Of a stretch of DNA of 64,000 nt, positions 17,219-25,641 are shown in pieces. The position numbers and the translations under genes were made by a program. The notes under the pieces were generated by a model. That model was not told the DNA's origin. It searched no databases and worked only from the letters and a program-made list of their open reading frames with translations. The DNA lies in NCBI RefSeq assembly GCF_046736045.1, contig NZ_CP177134.1:2604001-2668000 (forward strand). Reading direction: 5' to 3'. Source of the stretch: Leptospira_A sp046736045. GTDB taxonomy: Bacteria > Spirochaetota > Leptospiria > Leptospirales > Leptospiraceae. The stretch's first letter is position 1. Each line of letters starts with the position of its first letter.

Positions 17219-17596
17219 ATGGGTTCAGCTCCAGATAGTTTCGCACCTATCCTTATCCAGCTCGCTTTGGGAATCGGTTTTTCCGCAGTCATCCTATCGC
17301 TTGCTTTCCTTCTCAATCCCAAAAAAAAGTCAAAACCCGTAGATACATTCGAATGCGGTGTGACCTATTACGGGGATGCACGTGGCCTTTTTAATATTAA
17401 GTTTTATTTGGTCGCCGTCTTATTCATATTATTCGATATCGAGGCGGTCTTCCTTTATCCCTGGGCTGTCAATCTTTTGAATTTTAAGAATGCGGGACTC
17501 GGCGGATTCTTTCTCATTGAAATGTTTTTTTTCTTACTCATACTTGTAGTGGGTTTATATTATATTTGGAAAAAGGGGGCATTGGAATGGGACTAA
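17219..17596 (+). CDS. nuoA: NADH-quinone oxidoreductase subunit A
   Basis: Small membrane subunit of complex I with three transmembrane helices, 125 residues from the ATG giving MGSAPDSF. An in-frame ATG at 17207 would add four residues, and a TTG at 17102 is unlikely. Family motifs are DTFECGVTYYGDARG, containing the conserved loop Cys, and LFILFDIEAVFLYPWA with its acidic residues in the second helix. It is the first gene of an operon running to 28819 and overlaps nuoB by ten bases. Confidence 0.93.
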   Translation: MGSAPDSFAPILIQLALGIGFSAVILSLAFLLNPKKKSKPVDTFECGVTYYGDARGLFNIKFYLVAVLFILFDIEAVFLYPWAVNLLNFKNAGLGGFFLIEMFFFLLILVVGLYYIWKKGALEWD

Positions 17597-18147
17597 CAGA
17601 TATTTTAAGTAAACCAGGTGAAATGTTCGGAGATATGTTCCAAGTGGCTACTTTGGAAGATGTAGTGCAATGGGGACAAAGTTATTCTCTTTGGCCTTAC
17701 CCTTTCGCAACCGCATGTTGCGGGATCGAATATATGGGCACGATGTGTGCGGATTATGACATGGCACGTTTCGGTGCGGAACGTCCTTCTTTTTCTCCCA
17801 GACAAGCGGATATGATTTTGGTTCTAGGAACCATTACTTATAAAATGGCTCCTGTACTTCGCCAAATCTACGACCAACTATCCGAACCGAAGTTTGTAAT
17901 CTCCGTCGGGGCTTGCGCTTCTTCCGGAGGAATGTTTCACACCTATGGTGTGTTACAAGGTGTGGATCGTATCTTGCCTGTGGACGTATATGTTCCCGGT
18001 TGTCCTCCCCGACCGGAAGCGATTTTAGACGCTCTGATCAAATTGCAGGACAAAGTGAGATCGCAAGGACTTGAAGCGAGACGTCAGGAAATCATGAAAA
18101 AGATCCAAGAGATCAACGAAAAAAACAAACCTCTTGTTGTTGCATGA
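17587..18147 (+). CDS. nuoB: NADH-quinone oxidoreductase subunit B
   Basis: Peripheral-arm subunit carrying iron-sulphur cluster N2, which passes electrons to quinone. The 186-residue protein has the tandem cysteines ATACCGIEY (Cys44 and Cys45) and the further ligands in VGACASSGG and VPGCPPRPEA. The start is the ATG inside the nuoA end; a frame extension upstream would add seven residues that do not resemble the family. The C-terminus is a charged helix. The TGA stop overlaps the ATG of nuoC by four bases. Confidence 0.96.
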   Translation: MGLTDILSKPGEMFGDMFQVATLEDVVQWGQSYSLWPYPFATACCGIEYMGTMCADYDMARFGAERPSFSPRQADMILVLGTITYKMAPVLRQIYDQLSEPKFVISVGACASSGGMFHTYGVLQGVDRILPVDVYVPGCPPRPEAILDALIKLQDKVRSQGLEARRQEIMKKIQEINEKNKPLVVA

Positions 18148-18665
18148 AAGAATCCGTAACCGCTTATTTAGAATCCGATTTTTCGAACTTCCTCCTCCCG
18201 GGACGTGACATAAACACGAACCTTCCTTATTTTTGCATCAAGCCGGAAGGAATTGTTCCCGTAACAAAGGCTTTGAAGGAACACCCCGAATTTCAGTTTA
18301 ATTTCCTGAATGACCTAACTGCTGTTGATTGGTTGGGGAAGTTGACTCCCCGATTTGAAATCGTTTATCTGCTCCGTTCCCCGAAAAACAAACATTTCCG
18401 CATCCAACTGCGCACACCTGTGGAAGAAGGGGAATCCGTTCCCAGTCTCGTTGAAGTTTTTGCAGGTGCCAATTGGCCGGAAAGAGAAGTATTCGATTTG
18501 TTCGGGATTTCTTTTGCAAACCACCCTAAGATGGAAAGAATACTGATGCCTGACAATTTCATAGGACATCCTTTGCGTAAGGATTATCCTTTGGAAGGTC
18601 CGGGACAGGATTATCTGATCGAAGACCTTCTCACCATCCATACGAATGAGGATATTAGCCGATAG
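18144..18665 (+). CDS. nuoC: NADH-quinone oxidoreductase subunit C
   Basis: The 30-kDa-type peripheral subunit, 173 residues, not fused to nuoD. The signature stretch is ANWPEREVFDLFGISFANHP, followed by RILMPDNFIGHPLRKDYPL. It starts at an ATG overlapping the nuoB stop and ends 11 bases before nuoD. It helps form the quinone-binding interface with NuoB and NuoD. Confidence 0.95.
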   Translation: MKESVTAYLESDFSNFLLPGRDINTNLPYFCIKPEGIVPVTKALKEHPEFQFNFLNDLTAVDWLGKLTPRFEIVYLLRSPKNKHFRIQLRTPVEEGESVPSLVEVFAGANWPEREVFDLFGISFANHPKMERILMPDNFIGHPLRKDYPLEGPGQDYLIEDLLTIHTNEDISR

Positions 18666-18676
18666 GCAGTGATCTT

Positions 18677-19897
18677 ATGGTAATGTACGAAAAAACCGCA
18701 GAACATTTTGGTCAGAAATACAAAGACCTTCCCGAAGGTCATATGCTTGTCAACCTGGGGCCTTCCCATCCGGCCACTCACGGCATTTTGCAGAACGTCA
18801 TCCAGATTGACGGAGAAAGAGTCGTAGAAGCCGAATCTATCATCGGTTATGTGCACCGTTGTTTTGAAAAGCTGGGAGAAAGATACGACTACAATCAATT
18901 TCTGGTTTGTACGGACAGAATGAACTATGTTTCCACTCCTTTGAACAACATCGGATGGATTCTCACAGTAGAAAAAATGATGCAGATCGATGTTCCGGCC
19001 AGGGTCACTTATGTGAGAATGATCATCTCCGAGTTGTCCCGACTCATGGATCATATCATTTGCAACGGAGTTATGGGCGTGGATCTCGGAGCTTTTTCCG
19101 GATTCCTCCATTTGTTCCACCACAGAGAAAATATTTATCAGATTTTGGAAAAGCTGACAGGTGCCCGTCTCACTACGACTTTCTGTCGTGTCGGCGGAAT
19201 GGAAAGGGACATCTATCCTGAGTTCCAAAAAGAAATCAAAATCATAACCAAAGGCATCAAACCTGCATTAGATGAATTCGAGGAATTGCTGATCAGAAAT
19301 AAAATCTTCAACGAAAGAACTGCCGGCATCGGCGGAATTTCCGGTGAGGATGCGATTGCTTACGGATTTTCCGGACCCAATTTGCGTGCTGCGGGAGTTC
19401 CTTGGGATGTTCGGAAAGACACTCCTTATATGTTGTATGACAAAGTGGATTTTGACGTTCCCGTAGGCGAAGACGGATCTGCTTTGGATAGGACTCTGGT
19501 TCGAATGGAAGAGATGAGACAATGCATCCGTATCATCGAACAGTTGATCGATGGGATTCCCGAAGGACCTTATCACGCAGACCTTCCTCATTCCTTTCTT
19601 CCTCCGAAAGATAAAGTATATCATAATATGGAAGAGTTGATCTACCATTTCAAAATCATTATGCATGGAATCAAAGTTCCTCCGGGAGAATACTATCATG
19701 CGACCGAAGCCGCCAATGGCGAGTTAGGTTTTTATGTGGTTTCCGAAGGGGAAAAAACTCCCTGGAGAGTGCATGTGCGCAGACCTTGTTTTTGGTATTA
19801 CCAGGCGTTCCCTCAGATGGTAAAAGGCGGATTGCTTGCCGATACGATTGCAACCATGAGTTCTTTGAATGTAATCGCAGGGGAGCTTGATTGTTAA
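18677..19897 (+). CDS. nuoD: NADH-quinone oxidoreductase subunit D
   Basis: The 49-kDa-type subunit that lines the quinone cavity, 406 residues. Motifs include NLGPSHPATHGI with the conserved quinone-site His, IIGYVHRCFEKL, and ELGFYVVSEG near the C-terminus. The protein ends in GELDC, close to the usual DR/DC terminus of the family. It is encoded separately from nuoC. The stop overlaps the nuoE start by one base (TAATG). Confidence 0.96.
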   Translation: MVMYEKTAEHFGQKYKDLPEGHMLVNLGPSHPATHGILQNVIQIDGERVVEAESIIGYVHRCFEKLGERYDYNQFLVCTDRMNYVSTPLNNIGWILTVEKMMQIDVPARVTYVRMIISELSRLMDHIICNGVMGVDLGAFSGFLHLFHHRENIYQILEKLTGARLTTTFCRVGGMERDIYPEFQKEIKIITKGIKPALDEFEELLIRNKIFNERTAGIGGISGEDAIAYGFSGPNLRAAGVPWDVRKDTPYMLYDKVDFDVPVGEDGSALDRTLVRMEEMRQCIRIIEQLIDGIPEGPYHADLPHSFLPPKDKVYHNMEELIYHFKIIMHGIKVPPGEYYHATEAANGELGFYVVSEGEKTPWRVHVRRPCFWYYQAFPQMVKGGLLADTIATMSSLNVIAGELDC

Positions 19898-20385
19898 TGT
19901 CATATCAATTTTCACCCGAATCGGAAACCAGATTTCAAAAACTGATTCCTCAGTTTCCCAATAAACGTTCTCTTATCCTTCCTTGTTTGTTTCTTTTGCA
20001 AAGAGATAAAGGTCTTGTGGATCATGATGGAATGCAATACATTGCAGATCGGATCGGTGCACCCGTATCTCTTGCTCACGTGCATGGAGTGGCGACATTC
20101 TATACGATGTACAATAAAAAACCTGTTGGTAAATTTCATGTTCAGGTTTGTGCGAATATCTCCTGTTATCTGGCGGGATCCGATTCCATTACGGAAAAGA
20201 TTTGTGGGAAACTGGGTGTCGACAAAGGGCAAACCACAAAAGACAAACAGTTCACGGTTGATGAAGTGCAGTGTTTGGGTGCGTGCGGTTTCGGGCCGGT
20301 GGCACAAATTAACGATCGTTATTATGAAAATCTTACACCTGAAAAAATAGATCAAATATTGGAAGAGTTAGGACGGAAAGGTTAG
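19897..20385 (+). CDS. nuoE: NADH-quinone oxidoreductase subunit E
   Basis: The 24-kDa-type subunit with a thioredoxin-like fold and a 2Fe-2S cluster (N1a), 162 residues. The four cluster cysteines are in VCANISCYL and QCLGACGFGP. The ATG at 19897 is preferred over an in-frame TTG two codons earlier because the TAATG overlap is typical. It forms the NADH-oxidising module with NuoF. Confidence 0.95.
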   Translation: MSYQFSPESETRFQKLIPQFPNKRSLILPCLFLLQRDKGLVDHDGMQYIADRIGAPVSLAHVHGVATFYTMYNKKPVGKFHVQVCANISCYLAGSDSITEKICGKLGVDKGQTTKDKQFTVDEVQCLGACGFGPVAQINDRYYENLTPEKIDQILEELGRKG

Positions 20386-20386
20386 T

Positions 20387-21682
20387 ATGATCAGAAAACT
20401 ATTAACAACACATATTGACCATCCGGAGTCTCATACGTTGCAGCATTATCTTTCCGTCGGAGGGTATGAGTCTTCTAAAAAGGCACTGAATGTCCTTACA
20501 CCGGAACAGATCATAAATGATGTAAAAACTTCCGGTTTGAGAGGAAGGGGCGGCGCCGGGTTTCCTACCGGAAACAAATGGAGCTTTATTCCCAAAACGG
20601 ACAAACCGAAGTATTTGATTTGCAATGGGGATGAAGGAGAGCCTGGAACTTTCAAAGACAGGCTTCTGATCGAAAAACTTCCCCATATGTTGATCGAAGG
20701 GATGGTGATTGCCGCAAAAGCAATTGATTCTCATCAAGGTTATATTTATATCCGCGGCGAATTTATGAAAGGGCTCGATATTGTTGAAAAAGCATTAAAC
20801 GAGGCTTATGCGGCAGGACTTCTTGGTAAAAATATCCAAGGTTCCGGATTTGATTTTGAATTGGCTCTTTATTCCGGCGCAGGTGCTTACATCTGTGGAG
20901 AAGAATCCGCACTCATCAACTCTCTTGAGGGAAGGAGGGGCCATCCCAGACTCAAACCCCCTTTCCCAGCCGTATCAGGATTGTATTCTTGCCCTACTGT
21001 TGTGAATAATGTGGAAACGTTTTGCAATGTTCCCCATATCATCCAGATGACCGGTGAAGAATACAAAAAGATCGGAACGGAAAAATCCCCCGGCACTCGT
21101 CTATTTGCTGTTAGTGGGCATGTCAAAAAAACAGGAATCTATGAAGTGGAAATGGGTACTCCTATGAAGGAGTTGATCTATGATATATGCGGTGGGATCA
21201 AAAACGATAAAACGTTAAAAGCTGTGATTCCCGGCGGATCATCCTCTCCCATACTGACTGCGGATGAAGCGATGACTGCCACTATGGATTACGAATCCAT
21301 AGCCAGCCTCAAGTCGATGCTTGGGTCCGGAGCTGTGATCATTTTGTCCGAAGAAGCGGATTTGGTGGAAACGACTTACCGGCTTGCTGAATTTTATTCT
21401 CATGAATCCTGCGGACAGTGTACTCCCTGTCGTGAAGGAACTCATTGGGTGAAAGACATATTGCACAAAATTAAAGTCGGAGAAGGGACAGAAAAAGACG
21501 TAGAGTTGATTTATTCTCTTTCCCGCAATATGGAAGGCGGGACTACGATTTGTCCTCTTGCAGATGCTTGTGTAATGGCGGTTCGACCTACCATGCAAAA
21601 GTTCAAAGAAGAGTTTGCGCGCAGACTACAACCGGTTGGTAATCAGACCGAATCCAAAAAAGAAGTAGCCAATGTCGGCTAA
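20387..21682 (+). CDS. nuoF: NADH-quinone oxidoreductase subunit F
   Basis: The NADH- and FMN-binding subunit, 431 residues. The glycine-rich GLRGRGGAGFPTGNKW binds nucleotide, GAGAYICGEESALINSLEG is the FMN loop, and the N3 4Fe-4S cluster uses SCGQCTPCREG and a downstream ICPLAD. The next gene in order should be nuoG, but only 18 bases separate this stop from nuoH. NuoE and NuoF therefore have no NuoG partner encoded here. Confidence 0.96.
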   Translation: MIRKLLTTHIDHPESHTLQHYLSVGGYESSKKALNVLTPEQIINDVKTSGLRGRGGAGFPTGNKWSFIPKTDKPKYLICNGDEGEPGTFKDRLLIEKLPHMLIEGMVIAAKAIDSHQGYIYIRGEFMKGLDIVEKALNEAYAAGLLGKNIQGSGFDFELALYSGAGAYICGEESALINSLEGRRGHPRLKPPFPAVSGLYSCPTVVNNVETFCNVPHIIQMTGEEYKKIGTEKSPGTRLFAVSGHVKKTGIYEVEMGTPMKELIYDICGGIKNDKTLKAVIPGGSSSPILTADEAMTATMDYESIASLKSMLGSGAVIILSEEADLVETTYRLAEFYSHESCGQCTPCREGTHWVKDILHKIKVGEGTEKDVELIYSLSRNMEGGTTICPLADACVMAVRPTMQKFKEEFARRLQPVGNQTESKKEVANVG

Positions 21683-21700
21683 AAGGGCAGTTTAGAAGCG

Positions 21701-22771
21701 ATGGAATGGGGTTTTATTATTGCCTGGGCGATCAAAATTCTCGCCTTATTCGTAATCATTCTCACGGGTGTGGCGTATTATACGCTCGCAGAACGTAAGT
21801 TTGCCGGGTTTATCCAGGATAGACCGGGTCCGAACCGTGCAGGTCCGTTGGGGCTTTTTCAACCTTTGGCGGATGGAATTAAATTTATCAGCAAAGAAGA
21901 GATTTTTCCCAAAAACGTTTCCCGCGGTATGTATTTGCTGGCTCCAACCATTTCCATGACATGTGCGATTATGGCCTGGGCGGTCATGCCGTTCGGAGGA
22001 ACGATCCCCGCTCCTCTCTGGTTGACTAGTTTAACCGGCGTTACTACGATTGACCTTCAAGTCGCAAATCCCGATTCGGGAGTTTTGTATATGTTGGCCA
22101 TATCGTCACTTGCCGTATACGGGATCATGATTGCCGGTTGGGCGAGCAATAACAAATATTCACTCCTCGGTGGGGTACGCTCTACCGCACAAATGATCAG
22201 TTACGAACTTCCCATGGGGCTTTCCATTATAGTTGTTGTGATCATGACCGGATCTCTTCGTTTAACGGAGATTAGTGATGCACAAAAGGGTGTTTGGAAT
22301 TTTTTCACTCCTCCCGGGTTCGTTGCCTTTTTTATTTATGTGACGGCAATGTTTGCCGAAACGAACAGACTCCCTTTTGATTTGGCGGAAGCGGAATCGG
22401 AGCTTGTGGTAGGTTTTCATACGGAGTATGGAGCTTTTAAATTCGCATTATTTTTTCTAGCCGAATATATGAATATGGTGACTATGTCCTGTCTTACCAC
22501 CATACTGTTCTTTGGCGGATACAATGTTCCTTTCGGTATCGGTAAAGGAACGGATTGGGCAGTATGGATCGGACTTGCATTTTTTATCGTAAAGGTTTTG
22601 TTTTTTGCCTTCCTGTTCATTTGGGTTCGTTGGACGCTTCCTCGTTTCAGATATGACCAATTGATGCGGCTCGGTTGGAAAAAAATGATTCCATGGGGAT
22701 TGTTTGCAGTGATGTTTGCTTCCATTTATACCGTGTATTGGAAAGATTCCTGGGTGAAATTATTTCTATGA
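21701..22771 (+). CDS. nuoH: NADH-quinone oxidoreductase subunit H
   Basis: Membrane subunit with about eight helices that joins the quinone site to the proton pumps, 356 residues. Typical motifs are GVAYYTLAERKFAGFIQDRPGPN, ADGIKFISKEEIFP and ETNRLPFDLAEAESELVVG, whose acidic loop lines the quinone channel. The stop overlaps the nuoJ ATG by four bases. The slot where nuoI normally sits is empty. Confidence 0.96.
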   Translation: MEWGFIIAWAIKILALFVIILTGVAYYTLAERKFAGFIQDRPGPNRAGPLGLFQPLADGIKFISKEEIFPKNVSRGMYLLAPTISMTCAIMAWAVMPFGGTIPAPLWLTSLTGVTTIDLQVANPDSGVLYMLAISSLAVYGIMIAGWASNNKYSLLGGVRSTAQMISYELPMGLSIIVVVIMTGSLRLTEISDAQKGVWNFFTPPGFVAFFIYVTAMFAETNRLPFDLAEAESELVVGFHTEYGAFKFALFFLAEYMNMVTMSCLTTILFFGGYNVPFGIGKGTDWAVWIGLAFFIVKVLFFAFLFIWVRWTLPRFRYDQLMRLGWKKMIPWGLFAVMFASIYTVYWKDSWVKLFL

Positions 22772-23382
22772 TTGAAAAGTTTTCCATTGAACTAGCGTTT
22801 TTCTTTTTGTTCGGAACCATTTGTATTGGGACTGCCATCAGCGTGGTATTTCAAAAAAATCCGGTGGTTTCCGCAGTATCACTTGTGTTTACCTTTTTTT
22901 CCTTGGCGGGAATTTACGGAATTATGGGGGCTTTGTTTATTGCCACCATGCAAGTGTTAGTATACGCGGGTGCGATTATGGTTCTAGTCGTATTTGTTCT
23001 TATGCTTTTGAGCCAAAGAGCGGAAAATCTATCCAAGTTTTTGAACAATCCGTTTCGTGTAGTAACATTATCCTTACTTGCATTGTTTTTCTTTTTCGGA
23101 TTGTATTCCGCATTGAATACGGGTGTTCCGAATGCTTACCAATCGGGAAAAGGTTACCAAACAACCCCGGAGTCCGGAACCGTTTATCAATACCCGATTC
23201 AGGGAAGTAGTTCCGTTTCGGCAAAGGGAAATGCGGCGACAGTCGGCGCGGCAACTTATCTGGAATATGTGCTTCCGTTTGAATTGATTTCTATTTTGTT
23301 ACTTGTTGCGGTCATCGGGGCAGTGATTCTCGCCAAAAAGAAATTAGGCGAAGACTCCGGTGCAAAGGACGCTACTTTATGA
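22768..23382 (+). CDS. nuoJ: NADH-quinone oxidoreductase subunit J
   Basis: Membrane subunit of 204 residues with five predicted helices. The conserved third helix reads VLVYAGAIMVLVVFVLMLL. Between the fourth and fifth helices lies a polar loop of about 50 residues (GYQTTPESGTVYQYPIQ), longer than in enterobacterial NuoJ. The ATG at 22768 overlapping the nuoH stop is the natural start. It overlaps nuoK by four bases. Confidence 0.94.
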   Translation: MIEKFSIELAFFFLFGTICIGTAISVVFQKNPVVSAVSLVFTFFSLAGIYGIMGALFIATMQVLVYAGAIMVLVVFVLMLLSQRAENLSKFLNNPFRVVTLSLLALFFFFGLYSALNTGVPNAYQSGKGYQTTPESGTVYQYPIQGSSSVSAKGNAATVGAATYLEYVLPFELISILLLVAVIGAVILAKKKLGEDSGAKDATL

Positions 23383-23699
23383 ATCCTGTGATTTCCGGTA
23401 TTCCCGTTCCTTTTTTTCTCGGACTTGCAGGGATTTTGTTTTCCATAGGCGTACTCGGCGTACTCATTCGTCGCAATGCTGTGGTGATCTTTATGTCCGT
23501 CGAATTGATACTCAATTCGGTAAACCTGGTATTTGTCACTTTTTCCAAATCACTATCCAATATCTCCGGTGAGGTAGTTGTATTTTTCGTGATGGCGATT
23601 GCGGCAGCGGAAGCAGCTGTGGGACTGGCACTTGTGATTGCCATATTCCGTCAGAAAAAATCCGCAAATGTGGATGAACTTAAAGAGATGAAGTGGTAA
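23379..23699 (+). CDS. nuoK: NADH-quinone oxidoreductase subunit K
   Basis: Three-helix, MrpC-like membrane subunit of 106 residues. It carries the two conserved membrane Glu residues, in FMSVELILNSVNLVFV and in AIAAAEAAVGLALVIAIF. It starts at the ATGA overlap with nuoJ, and nuoL follows after four bases. Confidence 0.95.
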   Translation: MNPVISGIPVPFFLGLAGILFSIGVLGVLIRRNAVVIFMSVELILNSVNLVFVTFSKSLSNISGEVVVFFVMAIAAAEAAVGLALVIAIFRQKKSANVDELKEMKW

Positions 23700-23703
23700 A
23701 CAG

Positions 23704-25635
23704 ATGTTAGATTTATTTCCCTTAGTCGTTCTATTCCCTTTACTCGGTTTTTTGCATAATGCCTTTCTACGCAACAAAGTTCCTCACAGGTTTGCGGGGA
23801 TTGTAGCTACCTTTGCCGTATTTCTATCCTTTCTTGTCACTCTTGTTTCTTTTTTCGAATTTCGTCCTATGGAAAGAACGGCTCCTCACCTAATCCATGT
23901 TTTTTCATGGATTCATGTGGGCAATTTCCAAGCGGATATAGGTTATCAGGTAGATCAACTTTCCCTTTATATGACTTTGATCATTACCGGGATCGGGACT
24001 TTGATTCATCTTTATTCCATGGGTTACATGAAAGGTGATCACGGGTATAACCGTTTCTTCGCTTATCTGAACTTGTTTATTTTTTCCATGCTGAATCTGG
24101 TTTTATCTGACAATCTGGTATTGACCTTTCTGGGATGGGAAGGAGTTGGGCTTTGTTCTTATTTGCTCATCGGTTTTGAGTATGAAAAAAGTTCGGCAGC
24201 TGCGGCAGGTATGAAAGCCTTCATTTTGAACCGGATCGGAGATGTAGGTTTTATATTAGGAACCGGATTTTTATTTTGGACCGTAGGTAGCGTTCGTTAT
24301 GCGGACTTGCAGGCAACGATTCCGGGTTTACCAGGCTTTGTAAATTATGCCAATCTGATCGCTTTGTTTTTCTTTATCGCAGCCATGGGTAAATCGGCGC
24401 AGGTGCCTCTTTATGTTTGGTTACCGGATGCGATGGCAGGTCCCACTCCCGTGTCCGCTTTGATTCATGCGGCAACAATGGTGACAGCTGGAATTTTCCT
24501 GATCGCAAGATTGAATTTTGTATTCCTGATTGCACCGGAAACTTCGTTTTTCATCGCTTGTATCGGCGCATTTACAGCACTCTTTGCCGCTACCATCGGT
24601 GTATTGCAAAATGATATCAAAAAGATTTTGGCTTATTCCACCGTATCTCAGTTAGGTTTTATGTTCCTTGCGATGGGTGTGGGAAGTTATGTAGCCGGAC
24701 TTTTTCATCTGATGACTCATGCTTTTTTTAAGGCATTGTTGTTTTTGGGAGCAGGTTCTGTGATTCATGCTTTGCATCATGAACAAAACATTCGTAAGAT
24801 GGGCGGGCTCTTTTCCAAGATCAAAATCACTAGTTGGACTTTTCTTGCGGGCACTGTTGCGATCGCAGGTCTTCCTCCTTTTTCCGGATTTTTTTCCAAA
24901 GACCTGATTTTGGAAAAAGCATATGTATACCCGGTTTACGGGCCGGTTCTCTGGACATTCGGAGTTGTGGCTGCTTTTTTTACCGCTTTTTACATGTTTC
25001 GTCTCGTCTTTGTCGTGTTCTTCGGTAAAGACAATACGGATACGCATGGCAAAACAATCCATGAATCTCCAGGAACTATGACCTTCCCGCTTGTTGTGCT
25101 GGCAATTGGTGCGATCGTAACAGGATTTTTACAAACACCTCACTTCTTCTTGAATATTCATAAACTGGAATCTTATTTCGAACCTGTTTTGAAATACGGA
25201 AAAGAATTGGCTCTTGTTCATCAAACGACCGTTAAGGGGGCTGAGCTGAGTTCCCAGGTGGAAATGGGTCTTGTTATCTTTTCCGTTTGCATCGCAGTCA
25301 TAGGTATTTTTCTTTCTTATCTTCTCTTTCAGTGGAAAAAATCAGAAATTTTGGAAGAACATACCGGATTTAGAAAAATTCTTTTTCATAAATACTATAT
25401 CGATGAGATATATGAATTTATCATCGTGAAGCCGTTTCTGTTTTTTTCAAACGCTATCGGTTACTTTTTTGACCGGGTCATTATCGATCGTTTTTTTGTT
25501 ACCTTCGGTTTCAATCTGGCTTGGATTGGAGGAGCACTTAGACGTGTTCAAACAGGTTTTGTAGGTGATTATGCGGTTTATATTGTAATCGGTTCCTTTT
25601 GTATTATTTTATATCTTTTGGCGAAGGGAGTGTAA
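23704..25635 (+). CDS. nuoL: NADH-quinone oxidoreductase subunit L
   Basis: The largest antiporter-like proton-pumping subunit, 643 residues with some 15 helices and a C-terminal lateral helix. Motifs are FLGWEGVGLCSYLLIGF with the key Glu, PLYVWLPDAMAGPTPVSAL, and KILAYSTVSQLGFMFLAMG. The last ~100 residues contain the amphipathic lateral-helix region and a final membrane anchor. It starts at an ATG and is followed six bases later by nuoM. Confidence 0.96.
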   Translation: MLDLFPLVVLFPLLGFLHNAFLRNKVPHRFAGIVATFAVFLSFLVTLVSFFEFRPMERTAPHLIHVFSWIHVGNFQADIGYQVDQLSLYMTLIITGIGTLIHLYSMGYMKGDHGYNRFFAYLNLFIFSMLNLVLSDNLVLTFLGWEGVGLCSYLLIGFEYEKSSAAAAGMKAFILNRIGDVGFILGTGFLFWTVGSVRYADLQATIPGLPGFVNYANLIALFFFIAAMGKSAQVPLYVWLPDAMAGPTPVSALIHAATMVTAGIFLIARLNFVFLIAPETSFFIACIGAFTALFAATIGVLQNDIKKILAYSTVSQLGFMFLAMGVGSYVAGLFHLMTHAFFKALLFLGAGSVIHALHHEQNIRKMGGLFSKIKITSWTFLAGTVAIAGLPPFSGFFSKDLILEKAYVYPVYGPVLWTFGVVAAFFTAFYMFRLVFVVFFGKDNTDTHGKTIHESPGTMTFPLVVLAIGAIVTGFLQTPHFFLNIHKLESYFEPVLKYGKELALVHQTTVKGAELSSQVEMGLVIFSVCIAVIGIFLSYLLFQWKKSEILEEHTGFRKILFHKYYIDEIYEFIIVKPFLFFSNAIGYFFDRVIIDRFFVTFGFNLAWIGGALRRVQTGFVGDYAVYIVIGSFCIILYLLAKGV

Positions 25636-25641
25636 AACCGG

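Noticed and set aside
19268..19699. A 143-codon minus-strand frame opposite nuoD.
   Set aside because: It is antisense to a conserved gene, and its sequence lacks any protein-like pattern or ribosome-binding site.
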